Numbered from the stretch's first letter, positions 7,420 to 15,747 are shown. The stretch is DNA of 31,593 bases from an uncultured Prevotella sp. (GCA_937892695.1 CALBJK010000259.1:1-31593), one strand, 5' to 3'. The notes: generated by a model from the letters alone, not told the origin. A program made the numbers and translations.

Positions 7420-8184
7420 ATGGCAATACTTAGCAAAACCGGCAGTTACAGCTTTCTTGTAGAACCGTTCCACTGCGACTTTTCCCATCGTCTGTTTATG
7501 GGGCATCTTGGCAACCATCTGCTCAATGCAGCCGACTTCCATTCCAACGAACGAGGTTACGGAATGGATTATCTAAGTACTGTTCACCGTACTTGGGTAT
7601 TGTCCCGGTTTGTCATCGAGATGTCTTCTATGCCACGCGCTTACGAACATATTAACATTGAAACATGGGTGGAAGATGTGATGAAATATTTCACAAGCCG
7701 TGACTTTAAGGTGATTGGTAAGGACGACACCGTTCTCGGATATGGACGGAGCATTTGGGCTATGATTGACACCGAAACCCGTCAGCCAGTCGATATTCTC
7801 GATGTGCGGGACGGACTTATCAACGAATACATCGAAAAGACCAAACAATGTCCTATAGCTCCATTCACAAGAGTCAGAATAGGCAAGGATATTCCCATGT
7901 CAAGTTCTGTAAAGGCTTGTTACAGCGATGTCGACATAAACGGGCACGTCAACAGTGTGAAATATATCGAGCATATTCTCGATTTATGGGACATCGACTG
8001 GTATCGCTCCCACAGTCTTAAAAGATTAGAAATAGCATACATTGCTGAAGCCCATTACGGCGATACTCTTTCTTTCTTTTGCGATGAAGAACGCGACGGT
8101 GTCTTTTCCGTAAGAGTTATGAAAGAGACGGACGGTGTTGACGGAGCGAAAGAAGTATGCAGGTGTCGTGCCGAATTTTGTTGA
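7420..8184 (+). CDS. Acyl-ACP thioesterase (FatA/FatB-like, double hot-dog)
   Basis: This cytoplasmic enzyme hydrolyses acyl-ACP to free fatty acid and ACP, ending chain elongation. At 254 residues it has the length of the bacterial acyl-ACP thioesterases. The N-terminal hot-dog half includes RTWVLSRFVIEM, typical of the family. The C-terminal half contains DINGHVNSVKYIEHILD, where Asn174 and His176 are the expected catalytic pair. The gene starts 25-40 nt after the candidate structured RNA, which may be its leader. It is followed by a hairpin with a long T-run. It converges on the recQ-like gene, whose stop codon is inside the same hairpin. Confidence 0.9.
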   Translation: MAILSKTGSYSFLVEPFHCDFSHRLFMGHLGNHLLNAADFHSNERGYGMDYLSTVHRTWVLSRFVIEMSSMPRAYEHINIETWVEDVMKYFTSRDFKVIGKDDTVLGYGRSIWAMIDTETRQPVDILDVRDGLINEYIEKTKQCPIAPFTRVRIGKDIPMSSSVKACYSDVDINGHVNSVKYIEHILDLWDIDWYRSHSLKRLEIAYIAEAHYGDTLSFFCDEERDGVFSVRVMKETDGVDGAKEVCRCRAEFC

Positions 8185-8201
8185 AGTAAAGCGATATTTT
8201 C

Positions 8202-8257
8202 AAATAAACAGCCATAATCGATTGCTTCATTCCGGAATGGTTGTTTATTTTTTTATA
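8202..8257 (+). terminator. Terminator of the thioesterase gene, overlapping the recQ stop
   Basis: AAATAAACAGCCAT (8202-8215) pairs with ATGGTTGTTTATTT (8237-8250), 14 bp with one G-U wobble on the plus strand, followed by TTTTTTTA. The minus-strand recQ stop codon (8245-8247) lies within the right arm. The wobble becomes A-C on the other strand, so plus-strand termination should be stronger. Confidence 0.8.
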
Positions 8258-10158
8258 AAGAGGTATGAGCTTCTGCACATGACCAGTTCTTCATGTATCA
8301 GATATGAAACGGCATTGTCGAGATAAGCTTTAGGAATATGGAGCGAAGCGAGTTCTGACACGTGGTGTTCCTTGTGGTCTGCCAACAGTTTACAAATCTT
8401 GGCTTTTGCTTCGTCTGTTTTTTCCGTTTCCGGATCTTTACCATTATGCTCAATGCATACGTCGCACTGTCCGCAGTCTTCCGATTCTGTCTCGCCGAAA
8501 TAGCGCAGCAATTGACGGCTACGGCAGACGTTGTCATTCTTTGCATAGTTTATCACGGACTCGATACGTTTGACAAACTGTTTCTGCCGTTGTTCATACA
8601 CTTCTTTCGGAATGAGCAGACTTTTCCCTTCACGTCGTTCAACGGTGTATGTGATGTAGGGCATTTTCCGACGTGGTATGAAATGGGCTATACGTCTCTG
8701 GGTCAGACCTCTTAGGATAAGATAGACCTGCTGCACCGTCAGACCGGAAAGCCTCGCTACCAGACTTTCGTCTATGTACTGATAGTCGGTGAACAGCCCT
8801 CCGTAATTGCGCAGAAGAGTAGTCACTACAGCTTCCTCTTTGGGTGAAAGATTGTTGAGCCGGTCAAGCTGGCTACGTTCTAACAAGAACATCAGGCGTG
8901 CACTGGCATCCGGTTCCATGTCATAATCTATGTAACCTGCTCGCTGCAGTATGCGCAATGCCGAATTTACTTGTATCGGGAAGTGTCTGTAGGTTACACA
9001 GAACTTGTCTATGTCGAAAGCGAAAGTGTGTCCCTGTCCGCTTCCTATTCCTATTTGATAGAAATAGGCAAGCTGGTCATATATGTCGCGTATTGTCTGT
9101 TTTTCAGGAAATTCATCGGCGATGCGTTTTTTAAGCTTGCGTTGGTCGCTGTCGTTATAGAGCAGTACGGCATATGCCTTGGCACCGTCGCGTCCTGCTC
9201 TTCCAGCTTCCTGAAAGTAGGCTTCTATGGAGCTTGGACAGTCGTAGTGTATCACGATACGCACGTCGGGTTTGTCTATTCCCATTCCGAAAGCATTGGT
9301 CGCAACCATTATTCTTTTTTGGTCGTCATGCCATGCCTTCTGGTGCTCGTCCTTTACCGAGTGTTCGAGTCCTGCATGGTAGAAAGTGGCGTTCTGATTC
9401 TTTTCTTCCAGATAGCGGCAAAGTTCGGCCGCTCGTTTTCGACTACGCACATACACTATGGCACTGCCTTTGACACATGACAGAATGTGGACTGTCTGTC
9501 CGAGTTTGTCTTCTGTCTTGCGCACTATGTATGCAAGATTCTTGCGCTCGAAGCTCATCTTGAAGACATTCTTTTGTCTGAACCCGAGCTTCTCCTGTAT
9601 GTCGTCAATCACCTGTGGCGTGGCTGTTGCCGTGAGCGCGAGTACAGGAGCCTGTGGCTTCATACGGCGTATGTCGGCAATGTGCAGATAGGAAGGCCTG
9701 AAGTCATACCCCCACTGGCTTATGCAATGGGCTTCGTCTACAGTGATGAAACTTACGTTGATGCGTCTCAGTTTTGTTTGGAACAAGTCCGACGCGATGC
9801 GTTCTGGCGATATGTACAGCAGTTTTATGTCACCCAGAATGCAGTTTTCGAGAGACGTTATGATTTCTCTCCGTGTCATACCCGAATATATGGCTGCCGC
9901 TGCTATGCCTCTATGCCGCAGATGCTCTACTTGGTCTTTCATAAGGGCTATGAGGGGCGTGACCACGATACACACCCCCTCTTTGGCCAATGCCGGAACT
10001 TGGAAGGTTATAGACTTTCCGCCGCCGGTAGGCATCAGTCCTAGTGTGTCGCGTCCATCGGCGATGCTTTCTATTATTTCGCTCTGTATGCCCCTGAAGT
10101 CCTTATAGCCCCATTCACGTCGGAGTATTCCGAGATAGAGTTCTTTATCGTAAGCCAC
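8245..10158 (-). CDS. RecQ-family ATP-dependent 3'-5' DNA helicase
   Basis: The product is a 637-residue RecQ helicase for recombination and fork repair. Walker A is MPTGGGKS (42-49), DEAH is at 141-144 followed by the RecQ aromatic loop CISQWGYDFR, motif III is LALTATATP, and motif VI QEAGRAGRDG is at 316-325. The zinc site is formed by Cys545, Cys562, Cys565 and Cys568. Compared with E. coli RecQ the order differs: about 180 residues separate helicase domain 2 from the zinc cluster, and only a short winged-helix-like tail (about 580-637) follows, with no recognisable HRDC domain. It begins 12 nt after recJ, so the two are probably co-transcribed. The paralogue with the classical architecture is not in the window. 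Confidence 0.9.
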   Translation of the reverse strand: MAYDKELYLGILRREWGYKDFRGIQSEIIESIADGRDTLGLMPTGGGKSITFQVPALAKEGVCIVVTPLIALMKDQVEHLRHRGIAAAAIYSGMTRREIITSLENCILGDIKLLYISPERIASDLFQTKLRRINVSFITVDEAHCISQWGYDFRPSYLHIADIRRMKPQAPVLALTATATPQVIDDIQEKLGFRQKNVFKMSFERKNLAYIVRKTEDKLGQTVHILSCVKGSAIVYVRSRKRAAELCRYLEEKNQNATFYHAGLEHSVKDEHQKAWHDDQKRIMVATNAFGMGIDKPDVRIVIHYDCPSSIEAYFQEAGRAGRDGAKAYAVLLYNDSDQRKLKKRIADEFPEKQTIRDIYDQLAYFYQIGIGSGQGHTFAFDIDKFCVTYRHFPIQVNSALRILQRAGYIDYDMEPDASARLMFLLERSQLDRLNNLSPKEEAVVTTLLRNYGGLFTDYQYIDESLVARLSGLTVQQVYLILRGLTQRRIAHFIPRRKMPYITYTVERREGKSLLIPKEVYEQRQKQFVKRIESVINYAKNDNVCRSRQLLRYFGETESEDCGQCDVCIEHNGKDPETEKTDEAKAKICKLLADHKEHHVSELASLHIPKAYLDNAVSYLIHEELVMCRSSYLFIKK

Positions 10159-10170
10159 AGTCTTGTCGTT

Positions 10171-11901
10171 TTAGGACGGTTCTTCTTCCGTAGGGTGGAT
10201 GTCTTCTATTTGCAGCTGCACCATGTTTTTCTTGAACACGTTGTCCTCGATGGTATAGGCTATGTCAAAGCTGCGTTTCGACTTGATGTACCGTGCCGAC
10301 GCGCTCTGTCCGAATGCTATTCCGTTGACAACATTACTAGACTTAGAATCGACCAGTTCGAGCTTTATGTGTTCCTGCTCGCGTCCGACTACCTTGCTCG
10401 TTCCGTAATCGTACACTCCGACCGTGCAGAATACCGGCTTAGGGTTGCACAGTCCGAACGGTGAGAAACGCTTCAGGTCGTTGTGTAGCCGTTTGGTGAT
10501 GTCTTTGAAATCTATCACAGCGTCGATATTTAGTGTTGCCTCGGTCTGTTCGGGCTGTATGTGGCTGTCGACGTAACTCTGGAACCTCCGTCTGAACTCC
10601 TGTATGTCGCTCCACCGTAGCGTCAGTCCGGCGGCATAGGTGTGGCCGCCGAAATTGAGCAGAATGTCGCGGCAGCTTTTTATTGCCGAGTATATGTCGA
10701 ATCCGGTCACGCTGCGTGCCGAACCTGTGGCCAGGTCGCCGTCCCTTGTGAGTACTACGGTCGGACGGAAGTATATTTCAGTCAGCCTTGACGCTACTAT
10801 GCCTATCACTCCCTTTTTCCAGTTCTCGTCGTACAGTACGATTGACGACTGGTGGCGCTGGCTTTCCAGACGTGCTACAATCTGGTTGGCCTCTTCGGTC
10901 ATCTGCTTGTCGATGTCCTTGCGCTGTTCGTTGTATTCGTCTATGTGGCGTGCCTTCTTCAGTGCCGTATGCAGGTCTTTCTCAACCAGAAGGTCGACGC
11001 TTTCGCGTCCGCTCTCTATACGTCCCGATGCGTTAATCCTAGGTCCTATCTTAAAGACGATGTCGCTCATGGAGATGTCTCTTCCGTTCAGTCCACAGAT
11101 TTCTATGATGGCTTTCAGCCCTATGCTGGGGTTCTGGTTCAGAATCTTCAGCCCGTGGAAGGCGAGAATGCGGTTCTCGTCAGTCACTGGCACTATGTCG
11201 GCTGCTATGCTGACGGCACAGAAGTCGAGCAGGGGTATGAGTCTGGCGAAGGGTATGCCGTTATTCTTGGCAAAGGCCTGCATCAGCTTGAATCCCACTC
11301 CACATCCGCACAAGTGTTTGAAAGGGTAGGGGTCGTCTGCTCGCTTGGGGTTGAGTATTGCGACGGCCGGTGGCAGTTCTTCGTCTGGCACATGGTGGTC
11401 GCAGATGATGAAGTCGATGCCGAGCGACTTGGCATAGGCTATTTCTTCATTGGCCTTTATGCCACAGTCGAGTATGATAATCAGTTTGACTCCGGCCTCA
11501 TGGGCGTGGTCTATACCTTTTTTGCTCACTCCGTAGCCTTCGTCGTAGCGGTCGGGTATGTAATATTCAATATTCGAGTAGAATTGCTGTATGAATTTGT
11601 AGACGAGCGCTACAGCCGTACATCCGTCCACGTCATAGTCGCCATACACCAGTATGCGTTCCTTTCTTCCCATGGCATCATTGAGCCTGTCGACCGCAAT
11701 ATCCATGTCTTTCATAAGGAACGGATTGATGAGGTCTGCCAGTTGTGGGTGAAAAAAACGTTTTGCGGCCGATTCTGTGGTTATACCACGGTTGATCAGC
11801 AAACGGCTCAGTATGGGACTGATGCTCAGCTTTTCTCCCAAATCCTTAGCTGCCAGTTCTTCTTCCGAGGTTGGTGGCTGGTATTTCCATTTGAAAAGCA
11901 T
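10171..11901 (-). CDS. recJ: Single-stranded-DNA-specific exonuclease RecJ
   Basis: RecJ is a 5'-3' single-strand DNA exonuclease used in gap repair, RecF-pathway recombination and mismatch repair. At 576 residues it has the normal length. DHH-family motifs are complete: YGDYDVDG (86-93) with Asp88, Asp90 and Asp92, ILDCGI, and CDHH (167-170). The DHHA1 domain ends in FGGHTYAAGLTL, and the OB-fold C-terminus follows. The ATG is 5 nt after a 56-codon open frame and the stop is 12 nt before the RecQ-like gene, consistent with one operon. RecJ and a RecQ helicase are functional partners at stalled forks, where RecQ unwinds and RecJ degrades the nascent strand. Confidence 0.96.
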   Translation of the reverse strand: MLFKWKYQPPTSEEELAAKDLGEKLSISPILSRLLINRGITTESAAKRFFHPQLADLINPFLMKDMDIAVDRLNDAMGRKERILVYGDYDVDGCTAVALVYKFIQQFYSNIEYYIPDRYDEGYGVSKKGIDHAHEAGVKLIIILDCGIKANEEIAYAKSLGIDFIICDHHVPDEELPPAVAILNPKRADDPYPFKHLCGCGVGFKLMQAFAKNNGIPFARLIPLLDFCAVSIAADIVPVTDENRILAFHGLKILNQNPSIGLKAIIEICGLNGRDISMSDIVFKIGPRINASGRIESGRESVDLLVEKDLHTALKKARHIDEYNEQRKDIDKQMTEEANQIVARLESQRHQSSIVLYDENWKKGVIGIVASRLTEIYFRPTVVLTRDGDLATGSARSVTGFDIYSAIKSCRDILLNFGGHTYAAGLTLRWSDIQEFRRRFQSYVDSHIQPEQTEATLNIDAVIDFKDITKRLHNDLKRFSPFGLCNPKPVFCTVGVYDYGTSKVVGREQEHIKLELVDSKSSNVVNGIAFGQSASARYIKSKRSFDIAYTIEDNVFKKNMVQLQIEDIHPTEEEPS

Positions 11902-11906
11902 TTATA

Positions 11907-12077
11907 TTATTTTTTATTTGTTTCTTGCTTAATCGGCTTGTGCTGTACGGTCCTGTAGGAAAACTGTCTGCACATTGCCGTCATCACGGTCATCTGCCGT
12001 CGGGCTTTTTCTAAATCAGAATGCTCTCTTCGGTCTGTTTTTTGCTGTTCGGTGCCATAGCTTCTGTTTTTAGCCAT
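11907..12077 (-). CDS. Possible small basic protein upstream of recJ (tentative)
   Basis: A 56-codon frame opens at ATG 12077 (MAKNRSYGTEQQKTDRREHS) and ends 5 nt before the recJ ATG. It is strongly charged (many K, R, E, D, Q) with no hydrophobic segment, and I recognise no family. Support for it being real: its tight spacing to recJ, its position about 90 nt after a promoter-like -7 box, and a composition unlike the usual Leu- and Phe-rich spurious frames. Against: the short length and no visible ribosome-binding site. It could be a leader peptide coupling translation to recJ. A longer reading from GTG at 12113 adds 12 residues but is less likely. Confidence 0.35.
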   Translation of the reverse strand: MAKNRSYGTEQQKTDRREHSDLEKARRQMTVMTAMCRQFSYRTVQHKPIKQETNKK

Positions 12078-12395
12078 AGTGATATCGGCTCTGATTTCGG
12101 TGCAATAAGACACTCAAAATGCAAAAATCAGTCAGTTCGTTAATGACCGATTCGGTTTAAACCGCTGTAAAGTTACAAAATAATCACGGAATATCTGTCC
12201 GCCAGAAAATCTTTTTCACTAAATTAACCCCATGAGTGAAGTGATGACAGTGTCGTTTAATGTTTGTAGTTGGAATCTTGTTTTTTTATGCATGGGCTTG
12301 GGTCTGGCGACGAGCAACTGTATGTTTCACGTTGTAAAAATACTGACAAATAGAACAATCTTTTTCCATGCTTTCTAATAAGCCAGTTTCTGCGT
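12078..12395. other. Non-coding stretch upstream of the recJ unit
   Basis: I see no credible gene here. It contains the recJ-side -7 box and the palindrome at 12153-12164. The remainder (about 12176-12395) is AT-rich and shows no strong repeat, RNA signature or open frame. It connects to the three-box array at 12396-12460. Confidence 0.5.
12153..12175 (-). promoter_or_regulatory. Putative recJ-operon -7 box with palindrome at the start site
   Basis: On the minus strand TAACTTTA (12168-12175) is one base off TAnnTTTG. Immediately downstream, where transcription would begin, lies the perfect 12-bp palindrome CGGTTTAAACCG (12153-12164). A repressor site covering the start is possible, but nothing identifies the regulator. 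Confidence 0.35.
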
Positions 12396-12460
12396 TCTGA
12401 TATGCCGCATATTAGAGTCCGATATGCGGCATATCAGAGCATAAAATGCGGCATATCAGA
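12396..12460. repeat. Three copies of a near-palindromic box, two forming a 17-bp inverted repeat
   Basis: TCTGATATGCCGCATAT (12396-12412) and ATATGCGGCATATCAGA (12422-12438) are exact reverse complements around a 9-nt spacer. A third copy, ATGCGGCATATCAGA (12446-12460), repeats the right arm directly. Each unit is itself nearly palindromic (ATATGCsGCATAT). The array lies between the recJ unit and the thrS terminator with no gene reading into it. It may be a protein-binding array or a dispersed intergenic repeat. Confidence 0.75.
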
Positions 12461-12565
12461 AGACAATTTTGCTGCTCTTGCAACTCGTTGATAATCAATG
12501 TACTAAAGAACCGTACCAAAAAAACGAGGAAATAGGATTTGTTCCGAAATAGAACAATTTTTTCA

Positions 12566-12609
12566 TGAAAAAGGCCGCACCAAATCTTTTGAAGACTTGA
12601 TGCGACCTT
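12566..12609 (-). terminator. Intrinsic terminator of thrS
   Basis: On the minus strand, arms 12609-12592 and 12588-12571 pair over 18 positions with three G-U wobbles and no mismatch, followed by TTTTTC. On the plus strand the same positions give three A-C mismatches, so the hairpin is oriented for the minus strand. It ends about 95-135 nt past the thrS stop. Confidence 0.75.
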
Positions 12610-12702
12610 CTTGCTTGTCATATCATCCTTGCTCTATGTCGTCTGCTATTAAAAAACGACGAGACAGGGCGAGTGTTGTTTCTCTTATCGATGGCGATAA
12701 TA

Positions 12703-14667
12703 TCAGTTCTTCGGCCAGATGTCTGCCACTTTGAGCTGGTCGGCCACTTCGGCGTTGATGCGCTTTGCAAACTCTTCCATGCTCATTGTTGCCTGTTCGC
12801 CACCGCCCTGCTTACGCATAGAGACGAGGCCTTCGGCAGCCTCTTTCTCGCCGACGATGACCATATAAGGCACACGCTTGATTTCGTTGTCACGAATCTT
12901 GCGTCCAATCTTCTCGTTGCGGTCGTCTATCGTACCTCTTACGCCTACGCTGTCGAAGTAGTTGTTCACCTTCTTTGCATAGTCGTTGAACTTCTCAGAA
13001 ATAGGCAGAATTGCCACCTGGTCGGGTGCGAGCCAGAGGGGGAAGTGGCCTGCAGTGTGCTCGATGAGCACGGCGGTGAAGCGTTCGAGCGAGCCGAATG
13101 GAGCACGGTGTATCATCACAGGAGTCTTCTTGATGTTGTCCTCGTCGGTATATTCGAGCTTGAAGCGTTCGGGTAGGTTGTAGTCTACCTGGATTGTGCC
13201 CAGCTGCCAGCGGCGGCCGATGGCATCCTTGACCATGAAGTCGAGCTTAGGACCGTAGAATGCAGCCTCGCCGTATGCTATCTTGGCGTCGAGTCCTTTC
13301 TCCTTGCAGGCCTCGATGATGGCCTGTTCTGACTTCTCCCAAACCTCGTCGCTACCCATGTACTTCTCTTTGTCCTTGGGGTCGCGTAGCGAAATCTGTG
13401 CCTCGAAGTCGGTGAAGTTGAACACCTTGAACACTGTCTGGATGATGTCCATCACACGCAGGAACTCGTCCTTCACCTGGTCAGGACGCAGGAAGATGTG
13501 GGCATCGTCCTGTGTGAAGCAGCGTACACGAGTCAGTCCGTGAAGCTCGCCGCTCTTCTCGTAGCGGTAGACCGTTCCAAATTCTGCCACGCGCAAAGGC
13601 AGGTCTTTGTACGAACGTGGTTTCCATGCGAACACTTCACAGTGGTGAGGGCAGTTCATCGGTTTGAGCATATACTCTTCATCGTCCTCTGGAGTGTGTA
13701 TCGGCTGGAACGAGTCTTTGCCGTAGTGGGCGTAGTGGCCGCTGGTGATGTAGAGGTTCTTGCTTCCGATGTTCGGGGTGATTACCTCCTTGTAGCCGAA
13801 ACGCTTCTGAATCTTGCGCAGCATGGTCTGCAGACGCAGACGCAGCTCTGTGCCTTTAGGCAGCCACATGGGCAGACCCTTGCCGACACGGTCGGAGAAG
13901 AAGAACAGCTCCATCTCGCGTCCTATCTTGCGGTGGTCGCGCTTCTTTGCCTCTTCGAGCATGGCGAGATATTCGTCGAGCATCTTCTTCTTGGGGAAGC
14001 TGATGCCGTAGATACGGGTCATCTGTTCGCGCTTTGCATCGCCGCGCCAGAATGCTCCGGCTACGCTTGTTATCTTTATTGCCTTAATAGCTCCGGTACT
14101 CAGCAGATGAGGACCACGGCAGAGGTCGGTGAATGTCCCTTGGGTGTATGTTGTGATGGTGCCGTCCTGAAGATCCTGCTCGATGTGTTCGCACTTGTAT
14201 TCCTGTCCGGCAGCGCGGAACTCTTTCAGAGCTTCGGCCTTGGAAACTTCCTTGCGGACAACCGGCTCGTTCTTTTTGGCCAGTTCCTTCATTTTTTCCT
14301 CAATCTTGGGGAAGTCGTTCTCGCTTATCGTGTCTCCCTTCTTTGGCATAACATCGTAGAAGAAACCGTTCTCCACAGCGGGGCCAAAGCCGAACTGTAT
14401 GCCGGGATAAAGTTCCTGGAGAGCTTCTGCAAGCAGATGGGCGGATGTGTGCCAGAATGTATGTTTGCCTTCCTCATCATCAAACTTGTACAGAACCACC
14501 GTGGCATCCTCGTTGATGGGGCGGTTCAGCTCTACAGTCTCACCATTGACTCCGCAAGATACAACGTCGCGGGCGAGAGCCGGTGATATGCTCTCTGCGA
14601 TTTGAAGCCCAGTCACGCCCTGTTCATATTCATGGACAGTGCCGTCTGGAAATGTGATTTTAACCAT
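12703..14667 (-). CDS. thrS: Threonyl-tRNA synthetase
   Basis: This class II synthetase charges tRNA-Thr. It has 654 residues, the usual full length. The N-terminal TGS domain (1-62) is followed by the editing domain, with HTSAH at 73-77 and C183/H187 (DLCRGPH) forming the serine-hydrolysing site. The catalytic zinc ligands are Cys339 (MNCPHH), His390 (DDAHIF) and His520 (MIHRAPFGS), matching the spacing of the E. coli enzyme. Motif 2 is EFGTVYRYEKSGELHGLTRVR, and the anticodon-binding domain occupies about 540-654. The gene is monocistronic: its own -7 box lies about 30 nt upstream and a wobble-rich hairpin terminator follows. No T-box or long leader is visible. Confidence 0.98.
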   Translation of the reverse strand: MVKITFPDGTVHEYEQGVTGLQIAESISPALARDVVSCGVNGETVELNRPINEDATVVLYKFDDEEGKHTFWHTSAHLLAEALQELYPGIQFGFGPAVENGFFYDVMPKKGDTISENDFPKIEEKMKELAKKNEPVVRKEVSKAEALKEFRAAGQEYKCEHIEQDLQDGTITTYTQGTFTDLCRGPHLLSTGAIKAIKITSVAGAFWRGDAKREQMTRIYGISFPKKKMLDEYLAMLEEAKKRDHRKIGREMELFFFSDRVGKGLPMWLPKGTELRLRLQTMLRKIQKRFGYKEVITPNIGSKNLYITSGHYAHYGKDSFQPIHTPEDDEEYMLKPMNCPHHCEVFAWKPRSYKDLPLRVAEFGTVYRYEKSGELHGLTRVRCFTQDDAHIFLRPDQVKDEFLRVMDIIQTVFKVFNFTDFEAQISLRDPKDKEKYMGSDEVWEKSEQAIIEACKEKGLDAKIAYGEAAFYGPKLDFMVKDAIGRRWQLGTIQVDYNLPERFKLEYTDEDNIKKTPVMIHRAPFGSLERFTAVLIEHTAGHFPLWLAPDQVAILPISEKFNDYAKKVNNYFDSVGVRGTIDDRNEKIGRKIRDNEIKRVPYMVIVGEKEAAEGLVSMRKQGGGEQATMSMEEFAKRINAEVADQLKVADIWPKN

Positions 14668-14696
14668 AACAAATTAGTATTTATCCTTAATCGCTG

Positions 14697-14704
14697 CAAA
14701 ATTA
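14697..14704 (-). promoter_or_regulatory. -7 box of thrS
   Basis: On the minus strand this is TAATTTTG, an exact TAnnTTTG match 30 nt upstream of the thrS ATG. No clear TTTG is found at the normal distance upstream. The leader would be only about 25 nt. Confidence 0.5.
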
Positions 14705-14819
14705 CAACATTATTATGATACAGGGTAATGTTGAAAGTTTTTTTTAGGCTCAAATATATTATTGACGTGTCTCGTGTTCTTCTGTCATGCCGTTATGGCC
14801 TGTTACTGGGAAAAATTTG

Positions 14820-14827
14820 TACCTTTG
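14820..14827 (+). promoter_or_regulatory. -7 box of maf
   Basis: TACCTTTG matches TAnnTTTG and lies 50 nt upstream of the maf ATG. The -33 element is not clear. It is divergent from the thrS promoter, about 115 bp apart. Confidence 0.5.
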
Positions 14828-14877
14828 CACATGGTTGCGCCTTTTGTGGCGCATGGTCTGAATAATAATGCAGTGAA

Positions 14878-15456
14878 ATGTTGGAGAATATAAAGAATTA
14901 TCATGTCGTGTTGGCTTCTAAGTCGCCGCGCCGTCAGGAGTTGCTCAAGCTGTTGGGTGTTGATTTTGAGGTAAAAGTGTTGCCCTATGTCAAGGAGAAT
15001 TACCCTAAGGCGCTTCCCGGCGTGGAAGTGCCGCAGTACATCTCTCGGGAGAAGGCTGCTGCATACGAGTTGGACGACAACGAGCTGCTGCTCACAGCCG
15101 ACACTGTGGTACATCTGGACGGACGTATCTTCGGCAAACCTCATTCGGCCAGTGAGGCTTCTGAAATGTTACACGCCCTTTCTGGTCATACCCACGAAGT
15201 GATTACGGGCATGACCATCACCACCAAACAGGTGCAGAACACTTTTGCTGCCGTTACGAGAGTGACCTTCGCAAAGCTCACCGATGAGGAAATATCTTAT
15301 TACATAGAGCATTACAAGCCATTTGACAAGGCCGGAGCCTACGGCATCCAGGAATGGATTGGCTGCATCGGTGTGGAGAGCATAGACGGTTCGTTCTATA
15401 ATGTCATGGGACTACCCGTACAACGGCTGTACACGGAGCTTAAAAAGGTGAAGTGA
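14878..15456 (+). CDS. maf: Maf-like nucleoside triphosphate pyrophosphatase
   Basis: This 192-residue house-cleaning enzyme hydrolyses non-canonical NTPs, or dTTP/UTP, to the monophosphate and pyrophosphate. The Maf signature SKSPRRQELL starts at residue 14, and the catalytic Asp75 sits in TADTVVHLDG, followed by FGKPHS. KAGAYGIQEW is the conserved C-terminal motif. YceF and YhdE subfamilies differ in substrate; the Gln in GIQEW-type members often goes with dTTP/UTP hydrolysis, but I do not press this. It is alone on the plus strand between thrS and the degraded restriction locus, and two hairpins follow it. Confidence 0.93.
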   Translation: MLENIKNYHVVLASKSPRRQELLKLLGVDFEVKVLPYVKENYPKALPGVEVPQYISREKAAAYELDDNELLLTADTVVHLDGRIFGKPHSASEASEMLHALSGHTHEVITGMTITTKQVQNTFAAVTRVTFAKLTDEEISYYIEHYKPFDKAGAYGIQEWIGCIGVESIDGSFYNVMGLPVQRLYTELKKVK

Positions 15457-15523
15457 AGACTCTCTACCTACGATGGATGATAACGAAAGTATGCTTCTCA
15501 AAACGGCTACTTACATTAGACTA

Positions 15524-15624
15524 TAAAACAAAACCTTTCGCATCTTGAAAGGGTTCGTTTTAGAAAATAGAGGTCTTATATATGTGAAAGAACGACAGCG
15601 TTCACATTTATTAACCTCTATTTT
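15524..15624. terminator. Two hairpins after maf, one a nested 60-nt stem
   Basis: The first hairpin pairs AAAACAAAACCTTTC with GAAAGGGTTCGTTTT (about 15526-15561, two mismatches). The second nests ATGTGAA/TTCACAT (15582-15588/15601-15607) inside AAAATAGAGGT/ACCTCTATTTT (15564-15574/15614-15624). The T-rich ends on both strands suggest it separates maf (plus) from the minus-strand remnant beyond. Confidence 0.55.
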
Positions 15625-15747
15625 GCGATTTCTTTTTATCAATAATTTTTACTCAAAAACGGCTTTTTGGATGGTTACAGATTGAAAGCGACTAACTGTT
15701 TCAAGCATTTTAGGCCCAAATTGGTTATTGGACATACTCATTGTAAA

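Noticed and set aside
10852..11958. A 368-codon plus-strand frame opposite recJ
   Set aside because: It is a shadow of recJ, whose catalytic motifs are all present on the other strand; the frame has no domain I recognise.
12396..12460. CRISPR-like array
   Set aside because: Three boxes with inverted as well as direct orientation, spacers of 7-9 nt and no cas genes do not fit a CRISPR array.
12412..12621. A 69-codon minus-strand frame before the thrS terminator
   Set aside because: It overlaps both the three-box array and the thrS terminator hairpin, is rich in Phe, Leu and Cys, and has no promoter or neighbour support.
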